A stretch of 64,000 nucleotides of DNA. Origin: Trichobilharzia szidati (lineage: Eukaryota; Platyhelminthes; Trematoda; Strigeidida; Schistosomatidae). How positions within the stretch are numbered: the first letter of the stretch is position 1; each line of letters opens with the position of its first letter. The DNA is taken from the NCBI GenBank assembly GCA_944472155.2, contig OX235271.1:39792633-39856632 (forward strand), read 5' to 3'. Both the position numbers and the translations under genes were made by a program. The notes under the pieces were generated by a model that saw only the letters and a list, made by a program, of their open reading frames with translations, searched no databases and was not told the DNA's origin. Positions 20,047 through 29,489 of this stretch are shown here, one piece after another.

Positions 20047-20482
20047 AAATGACTCCAAACAGATCCGAGACAAGTTTCCAAGCTTCTATGAGATTCACTC
20101 CGAAAGCTACCTTTCGTCAGCAGAAAACCTAACTATTGCAAACGAATTTGACTTTCCGGTTGAAATAATCATCAGTAAAATCAAGGTTGCAACAAACCTG
20201 AATGAAACCCCACACTGGTTTTAAGGATTACAATCAACTGGCATCACGTATGAATGATCTTATGGTTTTCAGCTTACCAGTGCATAAAGATTCAGTCGAA
20301 CTGAAGTAAGGAGAGGACAAAACACTACTGGGCAAATATGCTGAAGATATACATGATTTTATGGATATGTCAAAACAAAATATGTCCCTCAAAGCTCAGA
20401 ATCTGCATCAGCTGTCGGACACAACGACAAACAATTTCAAATTCAATAGTAAGCCTAGTGAATGTATCAAAAGCATCTCCTA
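20047..20482 (+). pseudogene. Unidentified protein-coding pseudogene fragment
   Basis: The first frame reads NDSKQIRDKFPSFYEIHSES and continues SYLSSAENLTIANEFDFPVE, IIISKIKVATNLNETPH. At about 20,217 the coding signal passes to the next frame: FKDYNQLASRMNDLMVFSLP, VHKDSVELK, an in-frame TAA, then GEDKTLLGKYAEDIHDFMDM, SKQNMSLKAQNLHQLSDTTT and a final stop after CIKSIS. The composition is that of a soluble protein, not of the mobile elements nearby, and the whole is uninterrupted by introns, which suggests a retrocopy or a single exon. I do not recognise the family. An identical broken copy lies at 24,544-25,005 in the opposite arm. Confidence 0.5.
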
Positions 20483-20539
20483 ATTATAAAGTCTATTGAT
20501 GAGACTTCAGATTAGGCGAAATGGTTTCTTTATTTGAAT

Positions 20540-20758
20540 GGTTGGAGGATTTCATCATGAGCTGACATCAGGTAGAGAACCATCGGAAAACATGCATGGG
20601 TACTGAATAGCTGTTTCACCAGACTAGTTTGAGACTCTTCATCAGTACACACCCACACCACATGGGTTCGAACCCAGGACCTTCTCGTTTAAAGGCTAGC
20701 GAGCTCGCAGATAATTAGGCCACTAGATTACAAACTGATCCACCCTCCAGCCAAAGAA
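20540..20758 (-). repeat. Hammerhead SINE (second family), mirror of 24.3 kb
   Basis: Contains the tail (GGTTGGAGGATTTCATCATG), a ribozyme-like region and a tRNA-like head with GGGTTCGAACCC as B box. The sequence agrees with the mirrored copy at 24,275-24,487. Confidence 0.75.
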
Positions 20759-21000
20759 TTCTAACATCTGTCAATTCATGACATTGCCCTACCAATTCGG
20801 AATGTCTTATTCGGTGAGTTACTGTCTTACCTTCAACCTGCTGCACCCTACTGGCCACGGATTCCCACTAGAAATCCAGGATAACTGCCTGAATAAGGCC
20901 AGTTGCTAGTGAGCATCAGATCTATTTCAAGTGTTCATTTGTAGGCTAATTACGCTTGGTTGGTTGGAGGATTTCAATTTTTTGTGTCTTTATTCTGGTC

Positions 21001-21628
21001 TGCAGTGTTTGTGTAATAGTAGCATTGCATTTTGTGGTGTTTTCGCGCAAGTAGTGTTGGTGTCAGTGTATGTGTAATAGTAGCATTGCATTTTGTGGTG
21101 TTTTCGCGCAAGTAGTGTTGGTGTCAGTGTATGTGTAATAGTAGCATTGCATTTTGTGGTGTTTTCGCGCAAGTAGTGTTGGTGTCAGTGTATGTGTAAT
21201 AGTAGCATTGCATTTTGTGGTGTTTTCGCGCAAGTAGTGTTGGTGTCAGTGTTTGTGGAATAGTAGGATTGCATTTTGTGGTGTTTTCGCGCAAGTAGTG
21301 TTGGTGTCAGTGTATGTGTAATAGTAGGATTGCATTTTGTGGTGTTTTCGCGCAAGTAGTGTTGGTGTCAGTGTATGTGTAATAGTAGCATTGCATTTTG
21401 TGGTGTTTTCGCGCAAGTAGTGTTGGTGTCAGTGTATGTGTAATAGTAGCATTGCATTTTGTGGTGTTTTGGCGCAAGTAGTGTTGGTGTCAGTGTATGT
21501 GTAATAGTAGCATTGCATTTTGTGGTGTTTTGGCGCAAGTAGTGTTGGTGTCAGTGTATGTGTAATAGTAGCATTGCATTTTGTGGTGTTTTCGCGCAAG
21601 TAGTGTTGGTGTCAGTGTATGTGTAATA
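21001..21628. repeat. 61-bp minisatellite, about ten copies
   Basis: The unit GTGTAATAGTAGCATTGCAT.. repeats with a 61-bp period from 21,011, 21,072, 21,133 and so on to 21,621. Variants include GTGGAATAGTAGG at 21,255 and TTGGCGC in place of TTCGCGC near 21,470 and 21,530. It begins exactly where the left palindrome arm ends (CTGCAGT at 21,000-21,006). Frames read through it are not coding, since 61 is not a multiple of three. Confidence 0.97.
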
Positions 21629-22284
21629 CACTGAGTTCGGGAACACTATCTAACCTGTGCGACAAAGAGGGAGCATAGGTGTTTCTATAGCTCGGCAACA
21701 GAATATCTGATGAACTTGGAACATGCAGCTGCGTACAGCAATTATGCTTCTTTGACAAGTGTGTGAAGATGAAACCAAGTGCATCTGAATTACCATTTCA
21801 ACAGGAATTCGACTCTGAGAATCACATTCCTTAAACTGGCTGATGTAAACAATGTATTAGTTTGTTGATAACTTTTAGTAACTATAGTACCGATGTTTGT
21901 GTTTTTAAACAAATAAAATGAGGGTATTTCCCGTGGTATATATCATCATCACCATCATCCATTGATAATATTTCCCATGAATGGGCATTCCCTTCTCATA
22001 TGGTGCCTAGTAGAAATATATAATTTCAGTCTAAGCTTGATAAACACATGGCTACATGAGACAGCATGAAGGTATATGCGTATCTGTCTCACATAAAAAT
22101 TCATCACACAATTGATGATTGTTATCCATCATTGTTATAAAAGAATTTTTATTTCCGAATGAATGAAAAACAAAATGATATAATTTTTTACTGGCGTTTC
22201 GTCAGTTATAATGCTGTTATGGCTTTATCAAAGTAAAAGTAAAGGAGAATTTTTACAAAAGTTCACCTTGTATAATTTAATTGA

Positions 22285-22690
22285 ATTTTTTAGATTTTCC
22301 CGTCGATTGATTGGACCGAAGTGCTCGGTCTCCGGTTGACATTTCGGCTTCTTGTGCAGATGCTTCGACGATGTTTGGGCATTCAATTAGAATTCAGTTG
22401 GTGGATGGTGACTAGCAATGGAATCCAGGATGAGCAATCAATCGACGAGGAAATCTAAAAAGTTCAATTCATTTAACATGATCCGTTGCACAAGAATTGG
22501 CTCTCGTGTCCCAAGTTGTCTGGTAGATAACGCTTTGGTGTTTGAAACTATGGGCACTGGGTTCGAGCCTCGGTGGGAACATCATCACTCACTAGAAGTT
22601 GCAGGTACATCCAGCTTGTGAGTACAATATAGGACGAAAGTCGAATCCTGGACTCCACTGCTAGTCACCATCCACCAATTAATATCAGCT
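22285..22690. repeat. Head-to-head Smalpha pair
   Basis: 22,285-22,440 is the Smalpha 3' half in minus orientation (GGACCGAAGTGCTCGGTCTC, CAGATGCTTCGACGATG). 22,490-22,690 is a plus-strand 5' half with B box GGGTTCGAGCCTCGG. The layout is the same as at 105-440. Confidence 0.7.
22602..22662 (+). ncRNA. Smalpha hammerhead ribozyme, degenerate
   Basis: ATCCAG and CTGGA form stem I, the first core box reads CTTGTGAG instead of CTGATGAG, stem II ends GGAC, and GAAA is intact. The stem II 5' strand is weakened (GTAC). The cleavage region AATCCTGGAC is retained. Confidence 0.6.
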
Positions 22691-22779
22691 TATATGTTTA
22701 TAAACAGTCACTTGTATATAACTATACTCAGAAATTAGGATTTGAGAAATAATCAGTGAAATGTTGTTTGACTTATTTC

Positions 22780-22925
22780 ACGATTTCATCGTGTACTGTC
22801 AGTGGTTAGAGAACCACTGAAAAACCCGGGAGTACTGGACAACTGTTTCGTCTTAGTGTTTGGAACTGTTTATCAGTACCCACCCACCAGGGTTCGAAAC
22901 CAGGGCCTGTCGGATTAATGCTCTA
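22780..22925 (-). repeat. Hammerhead SINE (second family)
   Basis: On the minus strand: GTACTG (stem I), ATAAACAG in place of the core box, stem II ending AAGAC, GAAA, CAGTTGTC at the cleavage site, then CAGTAC closing stem I (22,832-22,879). The tail is TTTTTCAGTGGTTCTCTAACC. Forms a pair with the next copy. Confidence 0.7.
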
Positions 22926-23098
22926 CGAGCTCGCCTTGTAACCGGAAGTTCCTGTGTTCGAACACCGTTGGTGTGTGTGTGCTCACCAAGAGTGTCAATC
23001 TCTAGGATGAAACAGCTCTCCAGTACTCTCAATTTTTCCAGCGTTTCTCTAATCGATGTCAGCTCATGATGAAGTCCTGTAACCAAGCGAATTCCTGA
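22926..23098 (+). repeat. Hammerhead SINE (second family)
   Basis: tRNA-like head (CTACGAGCTCGCCTTGTAAC, B box TGTTCGAACACC), ribozyme-like region with GATGAAACAGCTCTCCAGTAC, and the tail TTTCTCTAATCGATGTCAGC..GATGAAGTCC. Oriented away from the preceding copy. Confidence 0.7.
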
Positions 23099-23616
23099 GT
23101 GGCAATATTGTTATCTCGTTTGTGGTTCAATAATTAAATGGCCGAGAATGGAATTGTTTATTGTTTAGACAAAGAATTGAAGCTTCGGAGATTGTGGGAT
23201 ATGGCTTAAATTTTCAGGTTGTGAAGCGTGCTAAGTGTAAAAGAGGAAAAGTCATCTCAGGAGGAACAAAATGAATTTGGAATTTTGGCAAGGGCTTTAA
23301 AATCTTTTTTTTATCTTGTTTGATTGATGTATACTTCTGCCATATGATTTTATCTAATGAAAAAAATAATTAATTTCATCAAATGAATAATATTCACACA
23401 TCAGATTCTGTCTAGAACAAACGTAACAACTTAATTACTTTGATCAAGTCTCTAGTTTTGAAACTCCTCTCGATTGATTTTCTTGAACCAATGGGTGTTG
23501 AGTTTGAGTCCCTGTCGAATAGCTGTAACTCGGTTGGATACATCTTGGAGTGCCTTGAATTTCACGTCTAGCTGCCAGCATCTATGATTTACAATGTTTA
23601 ATCCTAAACAGTTTCG

Positions 23617-23994
23617 GTGCTATACGCGTGTATTTTTCAGTTCCTTATTCTGCTCAGAACAGTAGTCAGGGACTTCACAAATATTCTTGGAGACATTGAA
23701 TTTATTATCTTTCAAACTTCTTTACCTTCAATTTGTTCTGGTGAGAAGTGTGCATTTTTGGCAGAAATCGATGTTAAATTCACACACACGTTTGCCACAA
23801 TTGTTTATGCATCTACATCTAACCACCTGTTTTCATCGCTGTTCTTTAATGGTGGTAGTGTGCATTGCTTAAAGGAGGACACATCCAAAGGACTTTCAAT
23901 TCCTAGACTGTATCGGTTTCGAAATATCTATGTGAGTTCGGAAAGTAGTGGAGATCAAGGTGTAGTACAGACCAGTCATATGTTCACTAGATAA
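23617..23994 (+). CDS. Unrecognised 125-residue open frame
   Basis: The frame opens at a GTG and has no recognisable motif. On the plus strand a candidate acceptor (TGTATTTTTCAG, to 23,639) and a donor-like GTGAGAAGT near 23,741 bracket about 100 nt of open sequence. On the minus strand the same area encodes a Cys-rich stretch (CRCINNCGKRVCEF and DFCQKCTLL). Neither reading is convincing. Recorded because it is the longest open frame in the palindrome centre and is not a known repeat. Confidence 0.2.
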   Translation: MLYACIFQFLILLRTVVRDFTNILGDIEFIIFQTSLPSICSGEKCAFLAEIDVKFTHTFATIVYASTSNHLFSSLFFNGGSVHCLKEDTSKGLSIPRLYRFRNIYVSSESSGDQGVVQTSHMFTR

Positions 23995-24274
23995 TCACGT
24001 CTATCATAAAGGCTAGAAATACTGCAGACCAGAATAAAGACACAAAAAATTGAAATCCTCCAACCAACCAAGCGTAATTAGCCTACAAATGAACACTTGA
24101 AATAGATCTGATGCTCACTAGCAACTGGCCTTATTCAGGCAGTTATCCTGGATTTCTAGTGGGAATCCGTGGCCAGTAGGGTGCAGCAGGTTGAAGGTAA
24201 GACAGTAACTCACCGAATAAGACATTCCGAATTGGTAGGGCAATGTCATGAATTGACAGATGTTAGAATTCTTT

Positions 24275-24487
24275 GGCTGGAGGGTGGATCAGTTTGTAAT
24301 CTAGTGGCCTAATTATCTGCGAGCTCGCTAGCCTTTAAACGAGAAGGTCCTGGGTTCGAACCCATGTGGTGTGGGTGTGTACTGATGAAGAGTCTCAAAC
24401 TAGTCTGGTGAAACAGCTATTCAGTACCCATGCATGTTTTCCGATGGTTCTCTACCTGATGTCAGCTCATGATGAAATCCTCCAACC
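24275..24487 (+). repeat. Hammerhead SINE (second family), reference copy
   Basis: Head: GTGGCCTAATTATCTGCGAG, GCTCGCTAGCC, B box TGGGTTCGAACCC. Ribozyme-like region 24,379-24,427: GTACTG, ATGAAGAG, stem II starting TCTC, GAAA, CAGCTATT, CAGTAC. Tail: TTTTCCGATGGTTCTCTACC to GATGAAATCCTCCAACC. GTACTG/CAGTAC makes a perfect stem I, and CAGCTG-type sequence after GAAA gives a short self-complementary stem III. The architecture equals that of Smalpha but all stems and the SINE body are different. Confidence 0.75.
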
Positions 24488-24543
24488 ATTCAAATAAAGA
24501 AACCATTTCGCCTAATCTGAAGTCTCATCAATAGACTTTATAA

Positions 24544-25005
24544 TTAGGAGATGCTTTTGATACATTCACTAGGCTTACTATTGAATTTGAAATTGTTTGT
24601 CGTTGTGTCCGACAGCTGATGCAGATTCTGAGCTTTGAGGGACATATTTTGTTTTGACATATCCATAAAATCATGTATATCTTCAGCATATTTGCCCAGT
24701 AGTGTTTTGTCCTCTCCTTACTTCAGTTCGACTGAATCTTTATGCACTGGTAAGCTGAAAACCATAAGATCATTCATACGTGATGCCAGTTGATTGTAAT
24801 CCTTAAAACCAGTGTGGGGTTTCATTCAGGTTTGTTGCAACCTTGATTTTACTGATGATTATTTCAACCGGAAAGTCAAATTCGTTTGCAATAGTTAGGT
24901 TTTCTGCTGACGAAAGGTAGCTTTCGGAGTGAATCTCATAGAAGCTTGGAAACTTGTCTCGGATCTGTTTGGAGTCATTTATATATCTTTTAATGTTTCT
25001 AATTC
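24544..25005 (-). pseudogene. Unidentified pseudogene fragment, mirrored copy
   Basis: Same broken frames as 20,047-20,482 (KQIRDKFPSFYEIHSES.. and EDIHDFMDMSKQNMSLK..), with the same frameshift and stop, so the damage predates the palindrome. Confidence 0.5.
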
Positions 25006-25179
25006 AAGATCTGCAGATAAGTTTTCATCTCCAAACTAAGTTCATTCCAGTATTTCCCCTGCACTTATAGCTAATATTCACAGTAGACAGAACAGAAAAT
25101 AGTAATTTTGATAGTCACTTGGTCGACCTGACTTAGAATCCATTGGAATGCAGGTATGTCTGGCTGGTAAGTCACAGAG

Positions 25180-25560
25180 AGGACTAAGTGTGCATCCTCG
25201 ACTCCACTGTTAGCCACATTTCACCAACCTATTGGAAGATGATTTTCAGACGTCGTCGAAGCATCCGCACACGGATCCGACATGTCAACATGAGTCGAAC
25301 GTTTCGGTCCAGTCAATCAACGAGAAAATCAGAATTTAATTAAAAATAATCGCGATAACTGTACCTATTGCACAAGAGGTGGCTGATATGGCCCAATTAG
25401 TCTGGTGGAAAACGCTTTGATGTTGGGAACGATGCGTACTGTGTTCAGACCTCAATAGGGACACGTTTACTCAATGGGAATTCAGGTTCATCCATGTCAA
25501 AATGCACCTCCTGGATTCTACTGATGGTCACAATCCATCAAAATGCTTCAACTCGATTGC
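25180..25560 (+). repeat. Tandem Smalpha unit, mirrored copy
   Basis: Mirror of 19,480-19,860: 3' half from 25,190, then the 5' half with TTGCACAAGAGGTGGCTGAT, to a second ribozyme region near 25,510. Confidence 0.7.
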
Positions 25561-26099
25561 TGTTTAACTGGTTTGGCCTGGCATAAGTCACTTCTATTTT
25601 TATTAAGAGTGACTGAAGACAATCAGGTGAGCACTGCTAATGCACTTCAGCGTTTTAATTTCAATCAAATGTCATGTTATAAATAATGTTTCCTAATCAG
25701 ACGCCAGTATTTAGTATAAGTGTTAGCATACTTGAGGGTGGTGATACGGTATGACAGTATCAGTGATATGACGGAGACATTTTAAGTGTTAATATTCTTC
25801 TATATATATATGTTGTATTGATTCTCCTTTATGCGAATCTTAGGTAGAAAATGGTTCCTAGTAGGCATTTACACTTGGTCTTCTTCAGGATTAAGAAACA
25901 AATTAGCCGGAGATCAGTCTAGTACCATTCAAGGCAAGTTATCTGTTATACTAATGTCAAAATTACTGAGTTTTTATTAAATAATTTGATACTGTCTATT
26001 GCAAGTTTTCCAAATAGATATAATGTAAATCAGTCGCCTATTCTGTTGCTGTAATACTGACTGAAATCATAATTAAAGTGTTGATTTTCGGGGATTTGA

Positions 26100-26525
26100 T
26101 TGATCAGAGGATTTCATCACTTGCTGATATCGATTAGAGAACCATTGAAAAACTGTTTTGCAGCAGTCCAGGACTCTTTGAAAGTACTGACCCACCGGTG
26201 TTGGAACCGATGATCTTCCTGTTACAAGTTGGACTCGTAGACCACTAATTCACTGCTACTCAATCAAGTGACCCGTGAATTTCAACTTCTGCCAATTCAC
26301 AATACCGAGAGACTAACACTAGCCAATCTCATCGCTGGCGAGTATTTGTCCTTACACCCAACCTGTTGTTTCACTTTGTAACAGGGAGGTTTAATGTTCA
26401 AACCTTGGAGGTGGGAGCCTATTGGTGAAGAGTGTTGGTGTAGAACGAAACAACTGTCCAACACTTCTAGGTTTCCCAATGGTTCTCTAACGCATGTCAG
26501 TTCATGATGAAATCCCGTAATCAAT
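26100..26525. repeat. Head-to-head hammerhead SINE pair, mirrored
   Basis: Mirror of the 18,500-18,935 pair: minus copy 26,100-26,285 and plus copy 26,290-26,525 (GGTGAAGAGTG.., GAACGAAACAACTGTCC, then the CCCAATGGTTCTCTAAC tail). Confidence 0.7.
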
Positions 26526-26639
26526 CGATCAGTCGATCAATCAAATTCTGTGTGACACCGAGATCCAATTTGGAATTTTGACAATGCTTCAAAATCTTTA
26601 TTTTATCTTGTTTGGCTAATTTATAATGAGGATAAAGGC

Positions 26640-26900
26640 GAATGAAGATGATATCAGGAACTTTATTCTGGTGCATGTTTAAGTTGTGGTTATAGTACTT
26701 AATGGACTATCATCTCAACTTACACATCCACCCCAATAAAATTTCTGATATTATTTTCATTTGCCTTTATTGGTTATATGTAATCTATTATTCATGGATT
26801 TATAACTGTAGAGCCTGAAGTAGAAGTTATCGAGAACAGCTGTTCGCTCAAAATCTTGTTTTGATTTCAATATGAGGGTTTTTTTTAAGGTATAATGCTA
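26640..26900 (+). repeat. PLE tail inserted in right arm only
   Basis: GTAGAGCCTGAAGTAGAAGT at 26,810, then TATCGAGAACAGCTG, is the PLE 3' tail motif (CTGANGA-like, then GAGA in place of GAAA). It lies in the block with no counterpart in the left arm. Confidence 0.6.
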
Positions 26901-27606
26901 CAATATGATTATAACTAATGAAAAAAAAATTAATTTCATCAAATGAATAATATTCGCTTTGACTTTTATTTAATTTTGATGATAAATGTATGCGTTCGTG
27001 TGATTTGTTTTTTTGGCTAACTTAATCAGTAATCAATAAATTCAAGTTAGGCTAACTTACAGTCAGTTAACTGACGAATATCATGTTTCATTTTCCTTAA
27101 AATAACATAACCACTATCCTAAAGTGTTTTACAGAAAATAAATCAAGTAGAAATCTGGAGAAAAATATTATGTTTTTTAATATTTTTATGTTATTTTATT
27201 TGGAAAGATAATGACGATTCGAGTGATTACGTCATGAAACACTGAATGACCGTATGAATAGTTTCAGATATTAAGAGAGAGTGGTAATTAATTTTTGCAC
27301 AGTAGTTGTTGAGTTGTAACTCGGTTACTGCAAGAACTTGAGATTTGTGAGCCAGATAGAAATGATTGTCCAGTTCTCCATTATATTCCATGATATTTTA
27401 GTTAGTTTCCACTGGAGTGTTATCGCTAAACGCTTTCTTCATAAGGCGCATAGACAAACATTCATGACTCCAGCTTCTAACCGAGGTTGACTCGTTAATA
27501 AGGGAGTGTGGTGCAAAAATTAATATGAACACTTGTCTTTCTATATATTTTTTTATTCCTTTATTTTCCAACTGGAACATTGAGTACCTCAAGCTAGAGG
27601 TTTGAA

Positions 27607-27797
27607 GTTTCGATAGTATTGGTGTTTATTTTTACAGGATGGGGTTGCTAGCCTGGCTCATGCTTAACCTTCTCCGCTTGACAGTCTTACTGCTGGCTTA
27701 GCGGCTTAAAGGAGGGTTTCAGGTGGGGATCGAATCCCAAACCACATGAGACGGGTTGGTGAGCATTGTAACACTGTGCCACCAACGCTGGAATAAA
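27607..27797 (-). repeat. tRNA-derived SINE variant, mirrored
   Basis: Inverted copy of 16,345-16,535 with the same A and B boxes. Confidence 0.75.
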
Positions 27798-28309
27798 AAT
27801 AGTAAAAATGTTATCTGTGTCATCCTGTATTAAAACGCTAAGCAGGCATCTGCGTTTCACGCATTCAAGTGACAAATGACCGAAATTGAAGCCTATATGG
27901 GAGTCTAACGTCATAGAGATAATAATCACTATTAACTGTAGATATCCATTCAATGAAGAATGATTTGCTATCAAGATAGGATTCATGTTTGGTCGATACA
28001 TTCACCTATCACTTGTGCTAAATTTGTGGTCATTTTGCGTGACAAAGTGTAGATAGATACCTATTATATCTAATTAAACTAAGCATTGCAGACGAAAATA
28101 CTAAGACACGTACCTTTTGTTCCTCTGAATGACTATAAATTGACATAAAGCATTTGAATCAATGTTATCTTACTTCGATTCTCCGATTAAAATACTACAG
28201 CACATCCACATTTTCACGCTTCACGATGTACTAAAGGTTGTTCACAATCAAATGCGAACAACCTTGTATTATGAAGCACAAGTGAATATCTGATAAATAT
28301 ATTTTAATT

Positions 28310-28632
28310 TGTCAAAGGATTTTATCATGTGCCGACATTATTTAGAGAACCATTGGAAAACCCGCAGGGAGTACTGGACAGCTGTTCAACCAGACTTGTT
28401 TGAGGCTTATCAGCAGTACGCACCAACCTTCAGAGTTTGAACTCAGGAGCGTCTGGTTACAAGTCTAGCGAGTTCACAAAACATTAAACCACTGGGACAC
28501 GATTCAATGGTCAGTCGATGAATTCTAACTTCTGCCAAACTAGGCCGATGAAACAGATATCCAGTACTCCCTGCGTGTTTTCCAATGGTTCTCTAATTGA
28601 AGTGAGCTCACAATGAAATCCTCCAACCAATA
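28310..28632. repeat. Hammerhead SINE pair outside palindrome 1
   Basis: Minus copy 28,310-28,510: GTACTG at 28,419-28,414 is followed by CTGATAAG, the copy closest to the canonical CTGATGAG core, with CAGCTGTC then CAGTAC closing stem I at 28,371. The GAAA box has lost one A. Plus copy 28,510-28,632 keeps GATGAAACAGATATCCAGTAC and the tail TTTTCCAATGGTTCTCTAA. Confidence 0.7.
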
Positions 28633-28639
28633 AAACAAA

Positions 28640-29150
28640 TAACGCTACAGAACAAATACTTGAAAATGTATTTTAAGCGAAATTGAACTTTGAAGTATGC
28701 AAAACAAATGCAAGCGTGCGTAACTGAGCAAAGCAAGTCAATAAAACAACCAACAAATCAATGTTCAATCATGCAGTGATAAATATTCGGTAAGCATACG
28801 TAAAATTAGTTCCTGCAAAAGCAAAATATGTGGAAGAAGATGAATTGATTTAATAAGCATTCACATAGAGATAATATAGGGGCACTACAGAAGTACGATG
28901 TGGCAAAATAAAATATGTTCACTTAATATGATGATGAATTTTGTCAAAAACTGAGTCATAAACGGAAATAATTGAAATTTCAGTCATCCAGTTAGTCATT
29001 AGAAGAATTCTGATAACTTCTTAATTGGTTCGTGTGTTTTTTGTTTCTCTCAATTTCAGGAGTTCTGACTCGAATTCGAAGTGAAAATATTAACCGGAAA
29101 ACCAGTATGAGCGATATGTGTATATTTATTTATTATTTTATTTTATTATA
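28640..29150. other. Intergenic, nothing recognised
   Basis: AT-rich with no open frame or family repeat I can identify. Confidence 0.35.
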
Positions 29151-29330
29151 GCTTGATTCCATACATTATTTTGGTTCAATTATGAAATTTTCAGCATTTG
29201 ATATCGGTAGCCCAAATTTAGCAGGTCGACCATAGATATCAGGTGTGCGTTGGCGGGAAATTGAACCTCGGACCATATGCATGGTCGGCGAGGGTCCTAA
29301 CTGCTGTGCCACCGACGCATATATATATAT
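29150..29330 (-). repeat. tRNA-derived SINE
   Basis: Minus strand: TGCGTCGGTGGCACAGCAGT (5' acceptor strand and A box), GACCATGCATATGGTC, B box GAGGTTCAATTTCC, CGCCAACGCACAC. The body and tail match the 12.35-kb copy. A (TA)n run adjoins its head at about 29,320-29,343. Confidence 0.8.
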
Positions 29331-29489
29331 ATATATATATATACTGCTCTCTTGTTCAACAGACAGCAACAATACTTTATGACTGACGTATATATATATA
29401 GTTTCCGATGTAGATGTTAAGGTTTCGAAAGGTTTCAATAAGAAGGAGTGTTTGTGGGTTAAAGAACCCTGTCTGTTGACCCAATATGA

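Larger units (their letters stand above)
15965..21006 (+). repeat. Palindrome 1, left arm
   Basis: Reverse complement of 24,021-28,172. The outermost match begins at TAAGAT and the innermost ends at CTGCAGT. One large difference exists: 17,172-18,458 (1,287 bp) is replaced in the right arm by 26,571-26,962 (392 bp). Outside that block the arms are 3,755 and 3,760 bp long and differ only at scattered bases in the stretches I compared (for example T/I in one conceptual residue at 16,136-16,450). Contents: tRNA-like SINE, Smalpha units, four hammerhead SINE copies and a pseudogene fragment. Confidence 0.9.
21007..24020. other. Central spacer of palindrome 1
   Basis: The 3,014-bp unique centre contains the minisatellite, a weak PLE C-terminal trace (about 21,640-21,790), a head-to-head Smalpha pair, a head-to-head hammerhead SINE pair, and a 125-residue open frame at 23,617-23,994. 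Confidence 0.8.
24021..28172 (-). repeat. Palindrome 1, right arm
   Basis: Inverted partner of 15,965-21,006. Its specific block, 26,571-26,962, resembles central-spacer sequence at 23,275-23,400 (TTTTATCTTGTTTG, TTAATTTCATCAAATGAATA) and carries an inserted PLE tail. Confidence 0.9.

Noticed and set aside
20990..21172. A repetitive 60-residue frame (LTPTLLARKHHKMQCYYYTY)
   Set aside because: Pure translation of the 61-bp minisatellite; the period is not a multiple of three, so the frame rotates with each unit.
21001..21628. CRISPR-like array
   Set aside because: The units are contiguous and repeat over their full 61 bp, with no unique spacers, and the setting is eukaryotic.
15965..28172. 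Palindrome 1 as an assembly artefact
   Set aside because: The arms differ by single bases and by the 1,287/392-bp block, which a duplicated contig would not show; long reads should still confirm it.
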